Assembly (NCBI GenBank): GCA_903813345.2
Contig: CAIIXF020000008.1
Coordinates: 32,514,867-32,574,866, forward strand
DNA: 60,000 nucleotides
DNA from: Owenia fusiformis
Lineage: Eukaryota > Annelida > Polychaeta > Sabellida > Oweniidae
Direction: 5' to 3'
Positions 12,930 to 24,490 of this stretch are shown in pieces (position 1 is the stretch's first letter; each line of letters opens with the position of its first letter). A model generated the notes under the pieces. The model was given only the letters and a program-made list of their open reading frames with translations. It had not been told where the DNA came from and did no database searches. The translations under genes were made by a program, and so were the position numbers.

Positions 12930-13047
12930 CAGAAAGATGACAATACATTCATCTTAAAAGATTGATGATGTCATATGAAGCACCATGGTTATCAATAAAT
13001 ATTGTCCGTAATTAAAATTGCTATGGTTATATCGATAGTACGTCATC

Positions 13048-14973
13048 ATGACCATCAATGCTTACACAACAATAGTAGTCATGGATATCATTGTTTTGAT
13101 TGTCAAAGTGGTTACTAAAATCGAAACAGTTTCAAACCTCAACAAAACGGACACAGGGACGGACGTACATTTTCTAGCTGACATCATATTCCGCAAAATG
13201 AATCCATTCGTCTTTGATTTGGTTCCCGAGGAGTTTGGTGCCATAACAGCGAAAGGTACAAACAATATGGTGCATACGATTGGAAAAGGCTTTTCGACCT
13301 TGAGACGTAAATGCAAAAAACCAAAGGCTTCTATAAAGGGACGTTCAAAGGATGAGGAAGAGGACGGAAAAGTTAACCTCAAATCCGTTATGTCTGAAAG
13401 CGACGTCGAATATGACGACATTCTTACTCCACGGGAACAATGGGAACCCTCTATCGATAAGAATACCAGTACAGTCGACACTGAAGTGCGGTTTCATGAA
13501 GTAATGAACACAGATGACACTCTGAAAATATTCGATTATGATTCAAATGGCGCACTGAGAGGTATTGAGATGCAAAACATAAACAATGATTATTTGTCTG
13601 AAGCAGTAACAGATGAAATGGTAAAGATCTTTAACTACGATGAAGATGGTTTAAAAAAACAAACAACATATGTTCCCCTCGGGAACGATACACTGTATGT
13701 ACCAAATCAACTCTACCACGATGACAATACGACGATATCTCCACACCAGCCAACAGAAATATTTACGATCAAAAGTGACATTAGAAATGCATTTAGTCGT
13801 TTAATTCGACCGTCTTCTAGTTCCAGAGGAACACTCAGCAAATATTCTGAAACTTCAGATACAAGCCATACTTCCCAGGAAAACAGAAATTCACCATCGA
13901 GGGCAGGGCTGGAGCCAAAATCGCCACCAATTAAAAAGTCGATGCGAATAGGTCGCAAGTCCAATAAAATAGGGATAGCACCACATGATGATAACACGAT
14001 ACAAGGTCCAATTTCGTTAAAGCACAAACGATCCGGTAAGCATATATCAAGATTCAACTTGAAGCGATTCTCAACACTATTAAAGAAACATAAGCCGCCG
14101 ACACTTGATTTAGAAGAACCTGTGACATACACAAAATATATACCCGTATATGGGGAAGGGGCACGCCCTGCAAGAAGCGACGTCGCTGACATTTCGAGAA
14201 ATGTCTACTTAGATATTAATGCATTGTTTATCAAAACACGAATTGCTGACAAAGCAGATATCAAGCTTCACATGATCGAAAACATGAGACCTTCAAAAAG
14301 TGAAAGCGTCCTAAGCAAAGAAACCAAACTAGGGAGTGAACCCCTACGTCCAACACCAAGTCATGACAATATAGATTGCGCCATGAGTTCAGCGCGCGTT
14401 GCGCAACAATGGGTTTGGAGAAAGGCTCAACATGAAATTCCTAACATCCTAGACCCTAGATACGAAGACGTGAATAATATAGCATATTGCAAGGTTGCAG
14501 CAATGCATAACCCTAAGTTCGAGGTTAAACTTTTGGTTAAGACACGTGATGTTGATTTCGAAACAGGATTATCCCAGCACCACAAAACTCTTGTACTGAC
14601 GGCAACACTTCGAGCATTCTTCTTCCCATCAACCTCAATAAGCATACGCTGGGTTCATGATATACAAGATGCAATAGAAGAACTCGTTTCAGATGACTTC
14701 ATTCAGAAATTTGCCGGGTCGTACGGAGTTTGGCAGTACAGCGCTGTACTTGCTTTATCAAACAGCGCAGGGGTGTTAGTTCGGCACCCATCTTTGGCAT
14801 TTTTAAGGAGCATCACATCCATTCTTGGAATATCTATGGGAAGGTTACTCATTTTGGCTAAACCTGGCCCAATTGAGTTCTATCGCAAAGACTTTGTGGA
14901 ACATCGTGTAGATGCTATAACTCCCCCGGTTGATGATGGTCGTGAGAAATACGCCCATGAGTACGAATATTGA
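13048..14973 (+). CDS. intronless 641-codon ORF, unknown family
   Basis: I do not recognise this protein. The frame is uninterrupted for 1.9 kb in AT-rich DNA, which strongly suggests selection or a recent arrival. Residues 7-23 are hydrophobic (a possible membrane segment), but M51 (13198; MNPFVFDLVPEEFG) is an equally plausible start giving 591 aa. Residues 98-135 are acidic. A short internal repeat pairs TDDTLKIFDYDSNG (155-168) with TDEMVKIFNYDEDG (188-201). Residues 256-350 are Ser- and Lys/Arg-rich with NLS-like basic clusters (KHKRSGKHISRF..LKKHK). Residues about 450-620 look folded: AQQWVWRKA, then beta-like LLVKTRDVDFETG and LVLTATLRAFFF, then YGVWQYSAVLALSNSAGVLV. No introns, signal peptide or poly(A) signal are evident. 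An endogenised viral gene or a captured transposon ORF is possible but has no motif support. Confidence 0.6.
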   Translation: MTINAYTTIVVMDIIVLIVKVVTKIETVSNLNKTDTGTDVHFLADIIFRKMNPFVFDLVPEEFGAITAKGTNNMVHTIGKGFSTLRRKCKKPKASIKGRSKDEEEDGKVNLKSVMSESDVEYDDILTPREQWEPSIDKNTSTVDTEVRFHEVMNTDDTLKIFDYDSNGALRGIEMQNINNDYLSEAVTDEMVKIFNYDEDGLKKQTTYVPLGNDTLYVPNQLYHDDNTTISPHQPTEIFTIKSDIRNAFSRLIRPSSSSRGTLSKYSETSDTSHTSQENRNSPSRAGLEPKSPPIKKSMRIGRKSNKIGIAPHDDNTIQGPISLKHKRSGKHISRFNLKRFSTLLKKHKPPTLDLEEPVTYTKYIPVYGEGARPARSDVADISRNVYLDINALFIKTRIADKADIKLHMIENMRPSKSESVLSKETKLGSEPLRPTPSHDNIDCAMSSARVAQQWVWRKAQHEIPNILDPRYEDVNNIAYCKVAAMHNPKFEVKLLVKTRDVDFETGLSQHHKTLVLTATLRAFFFPSTSISIRWVHDIQDAIEELVSDDFIQKFAGSYGVWQYSAVLALSNSAGVLVRHPSLAFLRSITSILGISMGRLLILAKPGPIEFYRKDFVEHRVDAITPPVDDGREKYAHEYEY

Positions 14974-17117
14974 TCGAATAATACGAGAGACTGAGCTTTG
15001 TTTTTTAAGAGTAGAAACATATTAATTAACGCTTTTTTAATTTTGTTTCAACCTTTAGCCCTAAAATCAGTGATTCTGGTACTGATTTGGTTGAAAACTT
15101 TTCTGACCCGAATGTTAAATACCGTACGTAAGTTATTGACTACCTTTATGTTCTTAAGTTGTGTAACATTTAACCCAGGCCGGCTGACTGTTTTGCCGGA
15201 GATGAGTCAGTGCTTTATCATGTATTGAGTGTAGGAGGATCGCTGTATAACGAGGATACATCGTTTAGTGTTTACTGACCCGTTGTAAGATCATCATGCG
15301 AAATCAGGGAGTTGTTGTTACATAATTATGCAGAAGCAATCCATTTCACTGGTGATCCACTCGATTACGGTGGTTACCGAAACGGTTCGTTTCGGTAACA
15401 AAATGTCGGAACATCGAAGGTACGATTTTTATTTTTTCCTTATTTCACACGTTGTAGGCAGAATTCCCACGACATTTTTAACACAAACGTGTATCAGTAT
15501 ATATCAAATGTTTAAGTGTTACGTTTAAAAATAACAGAAAGTAAAAACAGTAATTAAAATATAACAATGTACATGCATATACTGTAACTGATCTTTATTA
15601 GAGATCTTAGGTCAAGGTCACAATGACATTATATATTTTGTAAACAAAACTGAACTGAATGACTCACTAACCTTTGGCCTTCTAGAAAGTACTGGAACTA
15701 TAATCATTTAGGTTAATCATGTGACTTCACATGTCCAATCAGGTTGTTTTCTAGAAATCGTAACATTCTGGAAACGTCTGGACTTTGCCTTTGTACTATA
15801 TAAGAGAGCTGATTTGAGCAAGGGCGTTACAATACCCGGGAATTTATCGGTTCGTGCAGTACTTGTTTGTGATAGCGCCCTCTGTAGGTCACTGTGCCTA
15901 TAGCCTACAGTAATACGGGGTAGGATATCGGGAATACGGTCAGTTTCTATCCGTCAATTTCGCTATGAATTGAAGCAGGTGTGACCACTTTATCCACTTA
16001 AACAATTTGATAATTGATTAAATCTTTAAACAAAATCGATAAACACGTTATACACTTCCTATCTCCTTAGAAATTAGCATGTATTTATGGATTGTGTTTT
16101 CGAACAAGGCTCGACCCATACCAATAGGGAAATCCTTATGCTAATTAGTATGACGTCATATTTTCCTGGGGAATCCTAGATTTCAAAGCCTCAGTCTGTT
16201 ATTGTGTCAAATGTAAACGCTCTTTTGCAGACAGAAAATTGACAGATTAGCTTTTAACTTTCAGCTTTGATGTTTAAATATTCTGTATTTCTACCGGACT
16301 TCTTGCTGAATATCATATAATGTTATAACTTGATTTGGACCATTGCCTGTTTGATCATTCTGAAATTTTGATTGTGATTCATGATTGATTGGCAAGAAAA
16401 ATAATTCCTATTGTTTTCCAGCGAAGTCAAAATGTTACAGCGAGTTATAATGTCGAGTTTGCATCATGTTAAATTCTGCTAGTGATTAGAAGTCCATGCA
16501 CAAGCATACACATAAGAGACAAACACACCCAGGCTCCAGGCCGTGGATGGAAATATAAAACTATTTAAGGCACAAACTGGTATTAATAGACCGATATGTA
16601 GTGTCTGCCATGTATTGAAGGTAAACCAATCTGCATTATTAATGTTTCTTCTATCAATACATGGATTGTGCAATGGAAAAGCAATGGCACAATCAAAAAT
16701 GTGCATATCAATCGTGAATATCTCTCGGTTCAAAGCTTATTTCCAACAGAATCGTGTCAAAATATGTGTCTGAGTAACAGTTATACATTATAAGATCGCA
16801 AACTCTTACCAATTATCAGCCGAATGGCTCATTTTGAACGAAATGTCCTTAAGACAACAGCCCTGGGTCGCGCCTGAGACCAAAAACTATTTCAAATAGC
16901 CCTCCCCTAATTATATTGGATAATCACATTTATGCGTGCGCGCGCAGCTCATCCACTGAACGAAACGCCACTTCCCGCTGAAATCACCGGGTATTGATCT
17001 TTCCCTTGATTTGAGCTGAGCTGGCAGCAGAAAAATTAAGTCATTCAAACAGGGCACCTACTCTGGGAACATTTATAACGCTACAAACATGCAACTTGAG
17101 TATTTTATATGGACATA
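14974..17117. other. non-coding; one perfect hairpin
   Basis: No supported gene. The region contains a perfect 11-bp stem, gttaccgaaac at 15373-15383 with its complement at 15389-15399 around a 5-nt loop, and otherwise unremarkable AT-rich sequence. Confidence 0.45.
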
Positions 17118-17992
17118 CACTCCCCTCCATAAGTTTGGCAACCTTTTTTCCCCATTGAACTACGTGTTAAAGCCTCTTTACCTTTGAATTTTTATTTACT
17201 TAACCTGCGATGAAAATACTTATACTATTGATTGAAACGTAATTTGACTTTAATTCCAATACCTCAAAATTTTCTCAATTTTTTTCCTCAATTACAATAG
17301 GTCGAAAATTGATGATAAACTTGATGAAATTTTGAAAATCGTCATTCCCATGTTAACCAATGGGAAATGGTAGGTTTGCCGCAAGTCATATGACAGAATA
17401 TCCATCCATCCGAGTCCTTGCAAAAAATACATGTTAGGCAGGCAATTGAATTTGCTAACTTTATTTAACAAAAAATTGATATGTTTCTTCAGGTTCAACA
17501 AAGTTATAGGGCTTTAAAGTCAAAATTGTTTTTCAAAAAACCTCTCCCATTGAAATAACACAGGAGGCGAAAAATTATTTTCAAAAATGACTTTGAAGCG
17601 CTGTAACTTTAATATTCATCAAATAAACTAAACACTTAGTGTTCAAAAAAGTTAGACAATTCAATTTTCTATATAAAAATATTTTTTGCTGAATCTTTTA
17701 CTGAAAAGATATCCTGATTTCTGATTTGCCCCGAACCCTCCATTTCCCATTGGATTACATGGGAATGACGATTTTCAAAAATTCATCAAATTTATCATCA
17801 GTTTCCGACCTATTGTAATTGAGGAAAAAAATTGAGAAAATTTAGAGGTATTGGAAATAAAGTCAAGTTACGTTTCCATCAATATTATAAGTTTTTTCAT
17901 CGCCGGTTAAGTAAATAAAAATTCAAACGTAAAGAGGCTTTAACACATAGTTCAATGGGGAAAAAAGGTTGCCAAACTTATGGAGGGGAGTG
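17118..17992. mobile_element. mariner-type long-TIR MITE, TA target duplication
   Basis: The ends read cactcccctccataagtttg at the left and the reverse complement at the right. They are flanked by TA at 17116-17117 and 17993-17994, the Tc1/mariner signature. The inverted arms extend more than 200 bp with moderate divergence (toward ccatttcccattgg). There is no transposase. A second, partial copy lies at 41262-41621. Confidence 0.88.
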
Positions 17993-18258
17993 TATATAAT
18001 TGCAACATACACTCTATACGGGTTATCATAAACATTTGTGGATTATCATGAACATTTGTGGATAATCATTAAACATTTGTGGATTATCATCAAATATTAT
18101 TGGATACAAACATTATATGATTACGACGAACATTATTGGATTATTACAAACATTGGAGAACTATTAACGATTATTGAAACGTTGTCTTGAACATTCTCAA
18201 GGATCATCAAGGATATTTATCGACATCAAGAGAGACATGCATTTCAATTAAGTATTTA

Positions 18259-18402
18259 TAGGATATCCTATGATTTTGAGGAATATCATTTTTATCTACG
18301 AGGTGATATTGATATCTGCACGAGAGAGCGAAGCGAGCGAGTGCATATATCAATATCACCGAGTAGATTAAAATGGTATTCTGAAAAAATCATAGGATGT
18401 TC
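18259..18402. repeat. palindromic element, copy A (~60-bp stem)
   Basis: The left arm starts taggatatcctatgatttt and runs through tatctacgaggtgatattg. The right arm is its imperfect reverse complement ending aatcataggatgttc. The apex is gagagagcgaagcgagcga. The ends match the arms of copy B at 19012-21319, so this is a small member of the same family. Confidence 0.8.
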
Positions 18403-18404
18403 TT

Positions 18405-18675
18405 ATTATCCTACACTTACAAGGAGTGTACTGAATGTATAATATAATTGTAAAATGAATTTCATGCCAAATAGAGTCAATTTGGCGGGAAATCAACAAG
18501 CGGAGTATATCGTCACAATATCCTCCGCATATTGGGTTTTCCGGAGTATATCGTCACGATATCCTCCGCCCGGAGTATATCGTTACGATATCCTCCGGAT
18601 ATTCATTTTGCCAATAAATATCAAGTTTATTTTTTCATGTTATTATACATTTAGTACACTAAGTGTAGGATAATA
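18405..18675. repeat. nested inverted repeat with three tandem hairpins
   Basis: Outer arms attatcctacactta (18405-18419) and taagtgtaggataat (18660-18674) enclose three near-identical 28-bp palindromes of the form cggagtatatcgt.acgatatcctccg at about 18501-18528, 18542-18569 and 18571-18598. Each can fold on itself. No ORF is involved. Confidence 0.8.
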
Positions 18676-18750
18676 CAATTTATCCCATAGTTGAGGTCAA
18701 ATCTGTAGAATAACACGTATATATATTTATGATATTTTGCAAATGCGTGG

Positions 18751-18801
18751 AAAAAGCGATATCTGTGGAATACGGAGAATATTCCACAGATATCACTTTT
18801 T
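18751..18801. repeat. ~23-bp stem hairpin
   Basis: The arm gatatctgtggaata pairs exactly with tattccacagatatc. With one mismatch it extends into aaaaagc / actttttc. The loop is about 7 nt. It lies between copies A and B of the palindromic family. Confidence 0.8.
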
Positions 18802-19434
18802 CAACGGATTTGAAAACTCCCGCCAATGTGACGTGTACTGTTACATGGTTACACGTTATTTGCTTACATGGTGATTTCACGATGTCACAAATATGGAAAT
18901 GATTAATGTTTTTGCAATAGTTCAAATGACAAAATAAAACTCAATGTTGTTGTGAAATGCTTTGTAAGGTGAACTGTGGGATGATTTTATGTCAGCTATG
19001 GGATAAATAAATAGAACATCCTATGATTTTTTTCGTGATATCATTTTAATCCACTTTTTCATATCAATATCTGCACTCACTCGCTACGCTCACTCGTCCA
19101 GATATTGATATCTATTACGCGGTAAACACGATACAAAAATATGTCATATTTCGCAACGAATATTGCATATTCACTTGCGGTGTATGACAGATTCACCTGC
19201 GGTATATGGCATACACATTAACCAATGAGAACATGATTCGGAAGTACTTAATTGTCAATTGCATCGATTGAACGAACAAGTAAAACGTTATGAATTATTA
19301 TAATGGTTGCTGAATCAACGTTAACAATACTGTGTATCGAATATATTAACTTATCAGAAGTTTCAGTCACCGATCTCGCGTAATAAACTTACTCAATCAA
19401 TCCAGGATTAACATATTAGTATTCGACGCACTAA

Positions 19435-20896
19435 AATCCCTTGCAACATCAAAGCTTGTTTACAATTTTACAGTCATGGAAATTGACGAGTCAATTATCA
19501 AACAAATAGAAAAAATGTTTTTTGATTTTCTTTGGAATGGCAAGGATAAGGTAAAAAGAAAGTCAGTAATTGGAGCAATAGAAGACGGGGGGTTAAATGT
19601 TGTAGATGTTAAACTTAAAATACAAAGCCTGCAGTGTGGGTGGATTAGTAGATTATTAACAAGCAAAACATCATGGAGATTATTTCCTTTACACTTGATA
19701 AAGAAAACAGGTCTTAAAGTAGAAACACTTTTGAACTGTAATTTTGATAAACAATCAATAAATGATCTGAACATATTTACTCCTTTTTATAAGGAAATAC
19801 TTTGCTCATTTAACACTTGTAAAACTTATGTAACAAATGACAAAATGAAAAATGACGATATATTCAGGGAAGTGTTATGGTTGAACAAACGATTTTTAAA
19901 TGGAAGAAGTGTTTTATTTTATAAAAACTGGATTCAGTCTGGTTTTGTTTACGTAGGAGATTTCTTTAATCCAAATGGCTCTTTTAAAAGTAGCCAAACT
20001 TTTATTCAAGCATTGCAAAGAAAAAAGAACTGGATGATAGAGTTGTATATTCTCAAAAGAACCATCATGAGTGTTTGTTCAAATGTTGATAAAAATATTT
20101 TACCTTTTATCAATATAAGGGATAAAACTAAATTTTTATTAGAAAACCACTTTGTTGAATTAGACGGTAAAAAAGCAAAATTTTTCTACAGCATCCTGCG
20201 AAATCTTAAATTTGAAAGAAATATTCAAGAGACTCACTGGAATGCTTGTTTTAATATTATAGAACAACACCTTTGGAAAAATATATATGATCAAAAATTA
20301 ATAAATATGAGCTATACATATTTTTCAGAGTTTAATTTTAAACTCTTAAACAACTTATTGGCATGTGGATCTCTTGTATCAAAATGGAATAACAAAGTCT
20401 CAAAAAATTGTTTAATATGTAATCAATTGCACAATATTAAGCACATGATATTTGAATGCCATAAGGTTAAACCCTTGTGGAATAAAATTGGAAGAGTGTT
20501 AAAATGTGATATTCAATATAAACATATTGTAATTGGTTATCCATTCGGAAACACTATAACTAAATATAGAAACATAATTTTAACAATTGCAGGATTGACT
20601 ATATACAATAACTGGTGTAAATATTCGGAAGAAAAAGAAAACTGGAAGATTTTCGACATAACAAATGCATTTATCAAAAATGCGTTTTATTATTCTCAAA
20701 TCTTTAATATGACAAAAGATGTAATACTATCAAAATGGATAACCAAATGTGTATTAGAAATGTAATTGACTTTGTATGAATGTATCATTACGTCTCTTTT
20801 TGTTTATATTTTATGCATTACATTATTTGTAATCATTAATGTATGAATGTACCAAAATAGGAAAAAAAAAAAAAAAAAAAAAAAAAACTGAAAATG

Positions 20897-20936
<40 letters not shown>
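19435..20936 (+). mobile_element. young 5'-truncated L1/Tx1-like LINE with 17-bp TSD
   Basis: The ORF at 19476-20765 (429 codons, open back to the 5' junction at 19435) is the C-terminal part of an L1/Tx1-type ORF2. It has FFDFLWNGKDKVKRK..GGLNVVDV at the start (post-RT thumb region) and C-x2-C-x7-H-x4-C (CLICNQLHNIKHMIFEC) near the end. The 3' end is A-rich with two long A runs up to 20936. The flanks are a perfect 17-bp direct repeat, agtattcgacgcactaa, at 19418-19434 and 20937-20953. Truncation, poly(A) and this duplication are textbook products of target-primed reverse transcription. There is no internal stop, so the insertion is recent. RT and endonuclease domains are absent. Confidence 0.95.
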
Positions 20937-20940
<4 letters not shown>

Positions 20941-21031
20941 TTCGACGCACTAACTTAATTGGTAATCCAGCTTAGTTTTACATTTAGATTCGATTCTCGC
21001 AACCGATGAAATCAAGGCTTTCTGTATCACG

Positions 21032-21262
21032 TTTTCACCTGCGGTATATCTCATATTCACCTGCAGTATATGGCATATTCCGCAAGTGAGTATGACATAC
21101 TCCGCAGGTGAGTATCGGGTACTCACTGAAATCAATGTATCGCATATTCACTGCGGAATATCGCATACTCACCTGCGGAATATGCCATATACCGCAGGTG
21201 AGTATGGCATATTCACCCGTATCACAAATACCGCGCAACCATGAATGTATGCCATATACCGC
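21032..21262. repeat. alternating-orientation short repeats
   Basis: About eight copies of an ~18-22-bp word (cacctgcggtatatggcata) occur in alternating orientation, so that neighbours form hairpins (ccgcaggtgagtatggcata). Related copies lie at 19160-19215 on the other side of the LINE, showing that the LINE split one repeat field. Confidence 0.75.
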
Positions 21263-21548
21263 GTAACAATATCAACTCGTGGATAAAAATGATATCTCTC
21301 AAAATCATAGGATATCCTATACATATTTTATATATTATTGTTATCTCATTTAGTTTCACAAAATATAGTACTATACTGTACATTGTTATACTTTGATTGC
21401 TGTTTTTACTCTCTGTTATTATTGAACGTAACATGACCTATTAGACTGATGAAAGAAATAACAACTCTGATTTATTTCAGGTTTTATTGTTCATATTTGA
21501 AGAGCCATTTTAATGAAATATCAAATAAATATATCGCGCATATTACAT

Positions 21549-21799
21549 TGAATCATCGATGTAAATTGTCTTATCGTATTAACACGTATACTCACAAGGC
21601 GCAAAATGAATCCTCATTATGGTGTTAACTTTGTCATGTTAATTAGCTTAGGTAAGTCACCAACATATTATTTTGATTACGGGTCAAAAGCTGGACCGGT
21701 ACGGGTTAACGGTTTTATTTGAATCATCGATGTAAATTGTCTTATCGTATTAACACGTATATTCACAAGGCGCAAAATGTATCCTCATTATGGTGTTAA
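21549..21799 (+). repeat. 80-bp direct duplication
   Basis: Copies at about 21549-21628 and 21720-21799 are nearly identical (gaatcatcgatgtaaattg..acacgtat.ctcacaagg..). They are separated by about 91 bp. Confidence 0.9.
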
Positions 21800-24134
21800 A
21801 ATATTATTATGATTTACTATTGTATATAAAGATTATTTTCTATTATCACTGAAATAACAAGCTTAGGTCACAATATAAATGAATGGAGAGTAGGACCATA
21901 ATTTGATAGGACCTCCTACCCTTTTACACCGGACAGGTTCAATGATGCAGTCATGTTTTACTCTATATTTGCAATGGAAAAACCATTCTTATGACAGAGT
22001 AAGACTTATTCAGGAGACAATTTCCAACATGGAAATTGAATATTTTATGATTTTGTTAGGCTTTTTTAAAAAACACTTCACTGTCAATAAAATCTTTATA
22101 ATAAATAAATCATTATAAATAAATAAATTATAAATCAATAAATCAATAAATATCAATAAATCATTATAAAATGCGGATTTTTGCTTGAACAATTGAACTT
22201 TTGACGTCATTTCAAATAATGGTTTAAAGCTATTGAATTTTCGGCCGCCTAAAATCGTTTCTATCGTGTCATCCTCAATGACGATGACGATCAAAATTCC
22301 TTTAAGCAGAATAAGCGTTTTAGCAGAATACGTGTGATTTCATACACGGTTCATTCGAGTTTGCACACTCCGTATGAGGAAACTCACTATGTGTATATTT
22401 GGGAATGCATTTTTTAATTACATCAAATACAGCACCCGAGTTGAACAGATCTTTATACAACTTACACGAACGTTTTTGCTCTCTAAAACCAAGATGTTAA
22501 AATCACAAAGCTGTCACACTAGCTGTGTAGGCTCACCGTTCGCCACAGTGTGGCTAATTATGGCCACACGGCGCTGTACGGTATGGCCACATGGTGTGTA
22601 GTATCCCGCCTGTTTAAAACGTTGAGGGAACGTTGCCGGCCATCCACATGTACACCCGGCCAATTTTTTGAGCATGCTCAAAACTTTCGTCGTTTGTGTA
22701 ACGTTTGGATGTGAACGGCGATAGCGGTATGGGGATGGAATAAGGGCGGTGTTGCCGTTAAGAACACGTTCGTATGACGGTTATGGGAATGTGGTGGACG
22801 TTGACTCGTTCAGCGAGTCAGTGATTGTGAACTTGTGCTTTCCACTTGGATACTGTCTGCTGAACCATGGCAAGTTATTGGAATGACCTATTTCTCTCGC
22901 CGGGCGTTCGAAATGTTAGAGCGAACGGGTTTACACCGCCTAGCCGCGTAACTCCTACTAGGTAACAGTCCATTAACGTGTTGACGGTCTAATAACGTTT
23001 CTAGAACATCCTCTTACCATCCTATTACCGTGAACTCGCAATTGTACCGTTTCATGACGCAGTGTCGTGTCGTCACGTCTTCTGCCGTTTCTACAATTTC
23101 GCCTTCATTTTAGTAAAATATATAAGGATGTCAAAGACCCGTCGGCTGTCTTTCAGTTAACACGAGATGTCTCGTATCAATTTCCCGACCTTCTCCTATT
23201 TAACTCGGTGTACGTAATGGTCATGGAGACACTCAACCGAGTTCGACAGATACAGTATCCTTTGAAGACAGAAAAAGTTGCACATATATTTGTTGTTTTC
23301 ATACATGAAAAAGTGACTAAATTGCAAAAACTAAATAAAGCTCAAATGGAAGTGAAAATAAACGTGCAGTTGGCATCAAGAGCCAAACTTTGAACTATCA
23401 ACTGTTTTATGCTGTTTCATTTTTACGTAATCTTCCATCTAAAAGTTGTGAAAACTTTATTACTCATTAACACGACCAGTAATAAAAAAAATGAATAGGA
23501 TGTCGGAAGAGCCGATTTCTCCTAAGAAATTCAATAAAATATAAATGTTGACGCTATTATTACAAAACATATGTCGTTGCCGTTTTAACAAACGTTATAA
23601 AAATCATCTAAAACTGCAATTAACACGGTCGTATTTGAAATTTTGTTCGAAATGAAATAAGAATTGGTATAATTATTAGTGATTCAATGTTGTATTTAGT
23701 AGTTCAATATATTGACTAATTCAATTCCAATTTGAGTACGGTTCAATTCGAATCCCCCATTTCAATGAGGAAAATTATTTCTAAACTATGGAGGGGATTA
23801 AAGGTTACGTCTAGACCGTCCGATCCTGGGTAAAATGTAGTATTAAGCCAAATAGTTTTACCCTCACACTAATAATAATTTCAAAAACATCCTAAAAACG
23901 TCAAACGTGATATGCATGATCGTATAAAATACAAATAGTGCATGTTTGTCCTCCAAAGATGTTTTAACTGCATGAACATAATAAAATTAGAACATCTGAA
24001 TTAATACTGCCAACGATTATGTAATGTATTGCCATTAAGGTAAATGATTACATGATAACTATCACATTTATTGTCAGGATAACTTTTCCCTTCTGATGTA
24101 ATGCTCAGATCACAGAATATACCTCATGTTTCAG
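21800..24134. other. non-coding; AT-rich microsatellite and unrecognised open frame
   Basis: 22090-22170 is an ataaat/atcaataa simple repeat. 22500-23060 is less AT-rich than its surroundings, with many aacgt/acgttc words, similar in texture to the TIR element at 50602-51385, but I see no TIRs. The 108-codon open frame at 23067-23393 shows no domain I recognise. Confidence 0.4.
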
Positions 24135-24490
24135 GTGAAACAGAAAGATGCCATGAGTGTCAGAATGACTGCGTGCGTGATTGGAAATACGTTATTAAGA
24201 AAATCGATGCGAATTTCGCATATTATGATGCGAGTTTCCAATAATCTAATTCGAGTGTCGCATCATATCGTGCGATTTTTCACATGGATTGAGCATTTTC
24301 TAATATTGATACAAGATAAATTCTTGTGTAAATAATTATCTTTCATTTGAAATATTTATTATCTAGATGGTTGTAAATACTTGTAACTGCATGCAATGTG
24401 ATTACTCTCTCAAGCATACGTTTTGGTAAATAAGGATATGCAATTAACAATAAACGATATAATCGTCATTGAATTATAAATTATATTTAG

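Larger units (their letters stand above)
19012..21319. mobile_element. palindromic element, copy B, split by a LINE
   Basis: The left arm is agaacatcctatgatttttt then gatatcattttaatcca. The right arm ends ggataaaaatgatatctctc then aaaatcataggatatccta (to 21319). These are inverted relatives of each other and of copy A. The interior carries a Lys/Arg-free, ORF-free field of CACCTGCGGTATATGGCATA-type palindromic repeats. Without the LINE at 19435-20936, copy B is about 0.8 kb. Confidence 0.65.

Noticed and set aside
13062-14192. Long - strand frames (139 and 159 codons) antisense to the orphan ORF
   Set aside because: Shadows of the 641-codon + strand frame.
23747-23762. ggttcaattcgaatcc as a tRNA T-arm
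   Set aside because: No acceptor stem, D-arm or anticodon arm can be formed around it.
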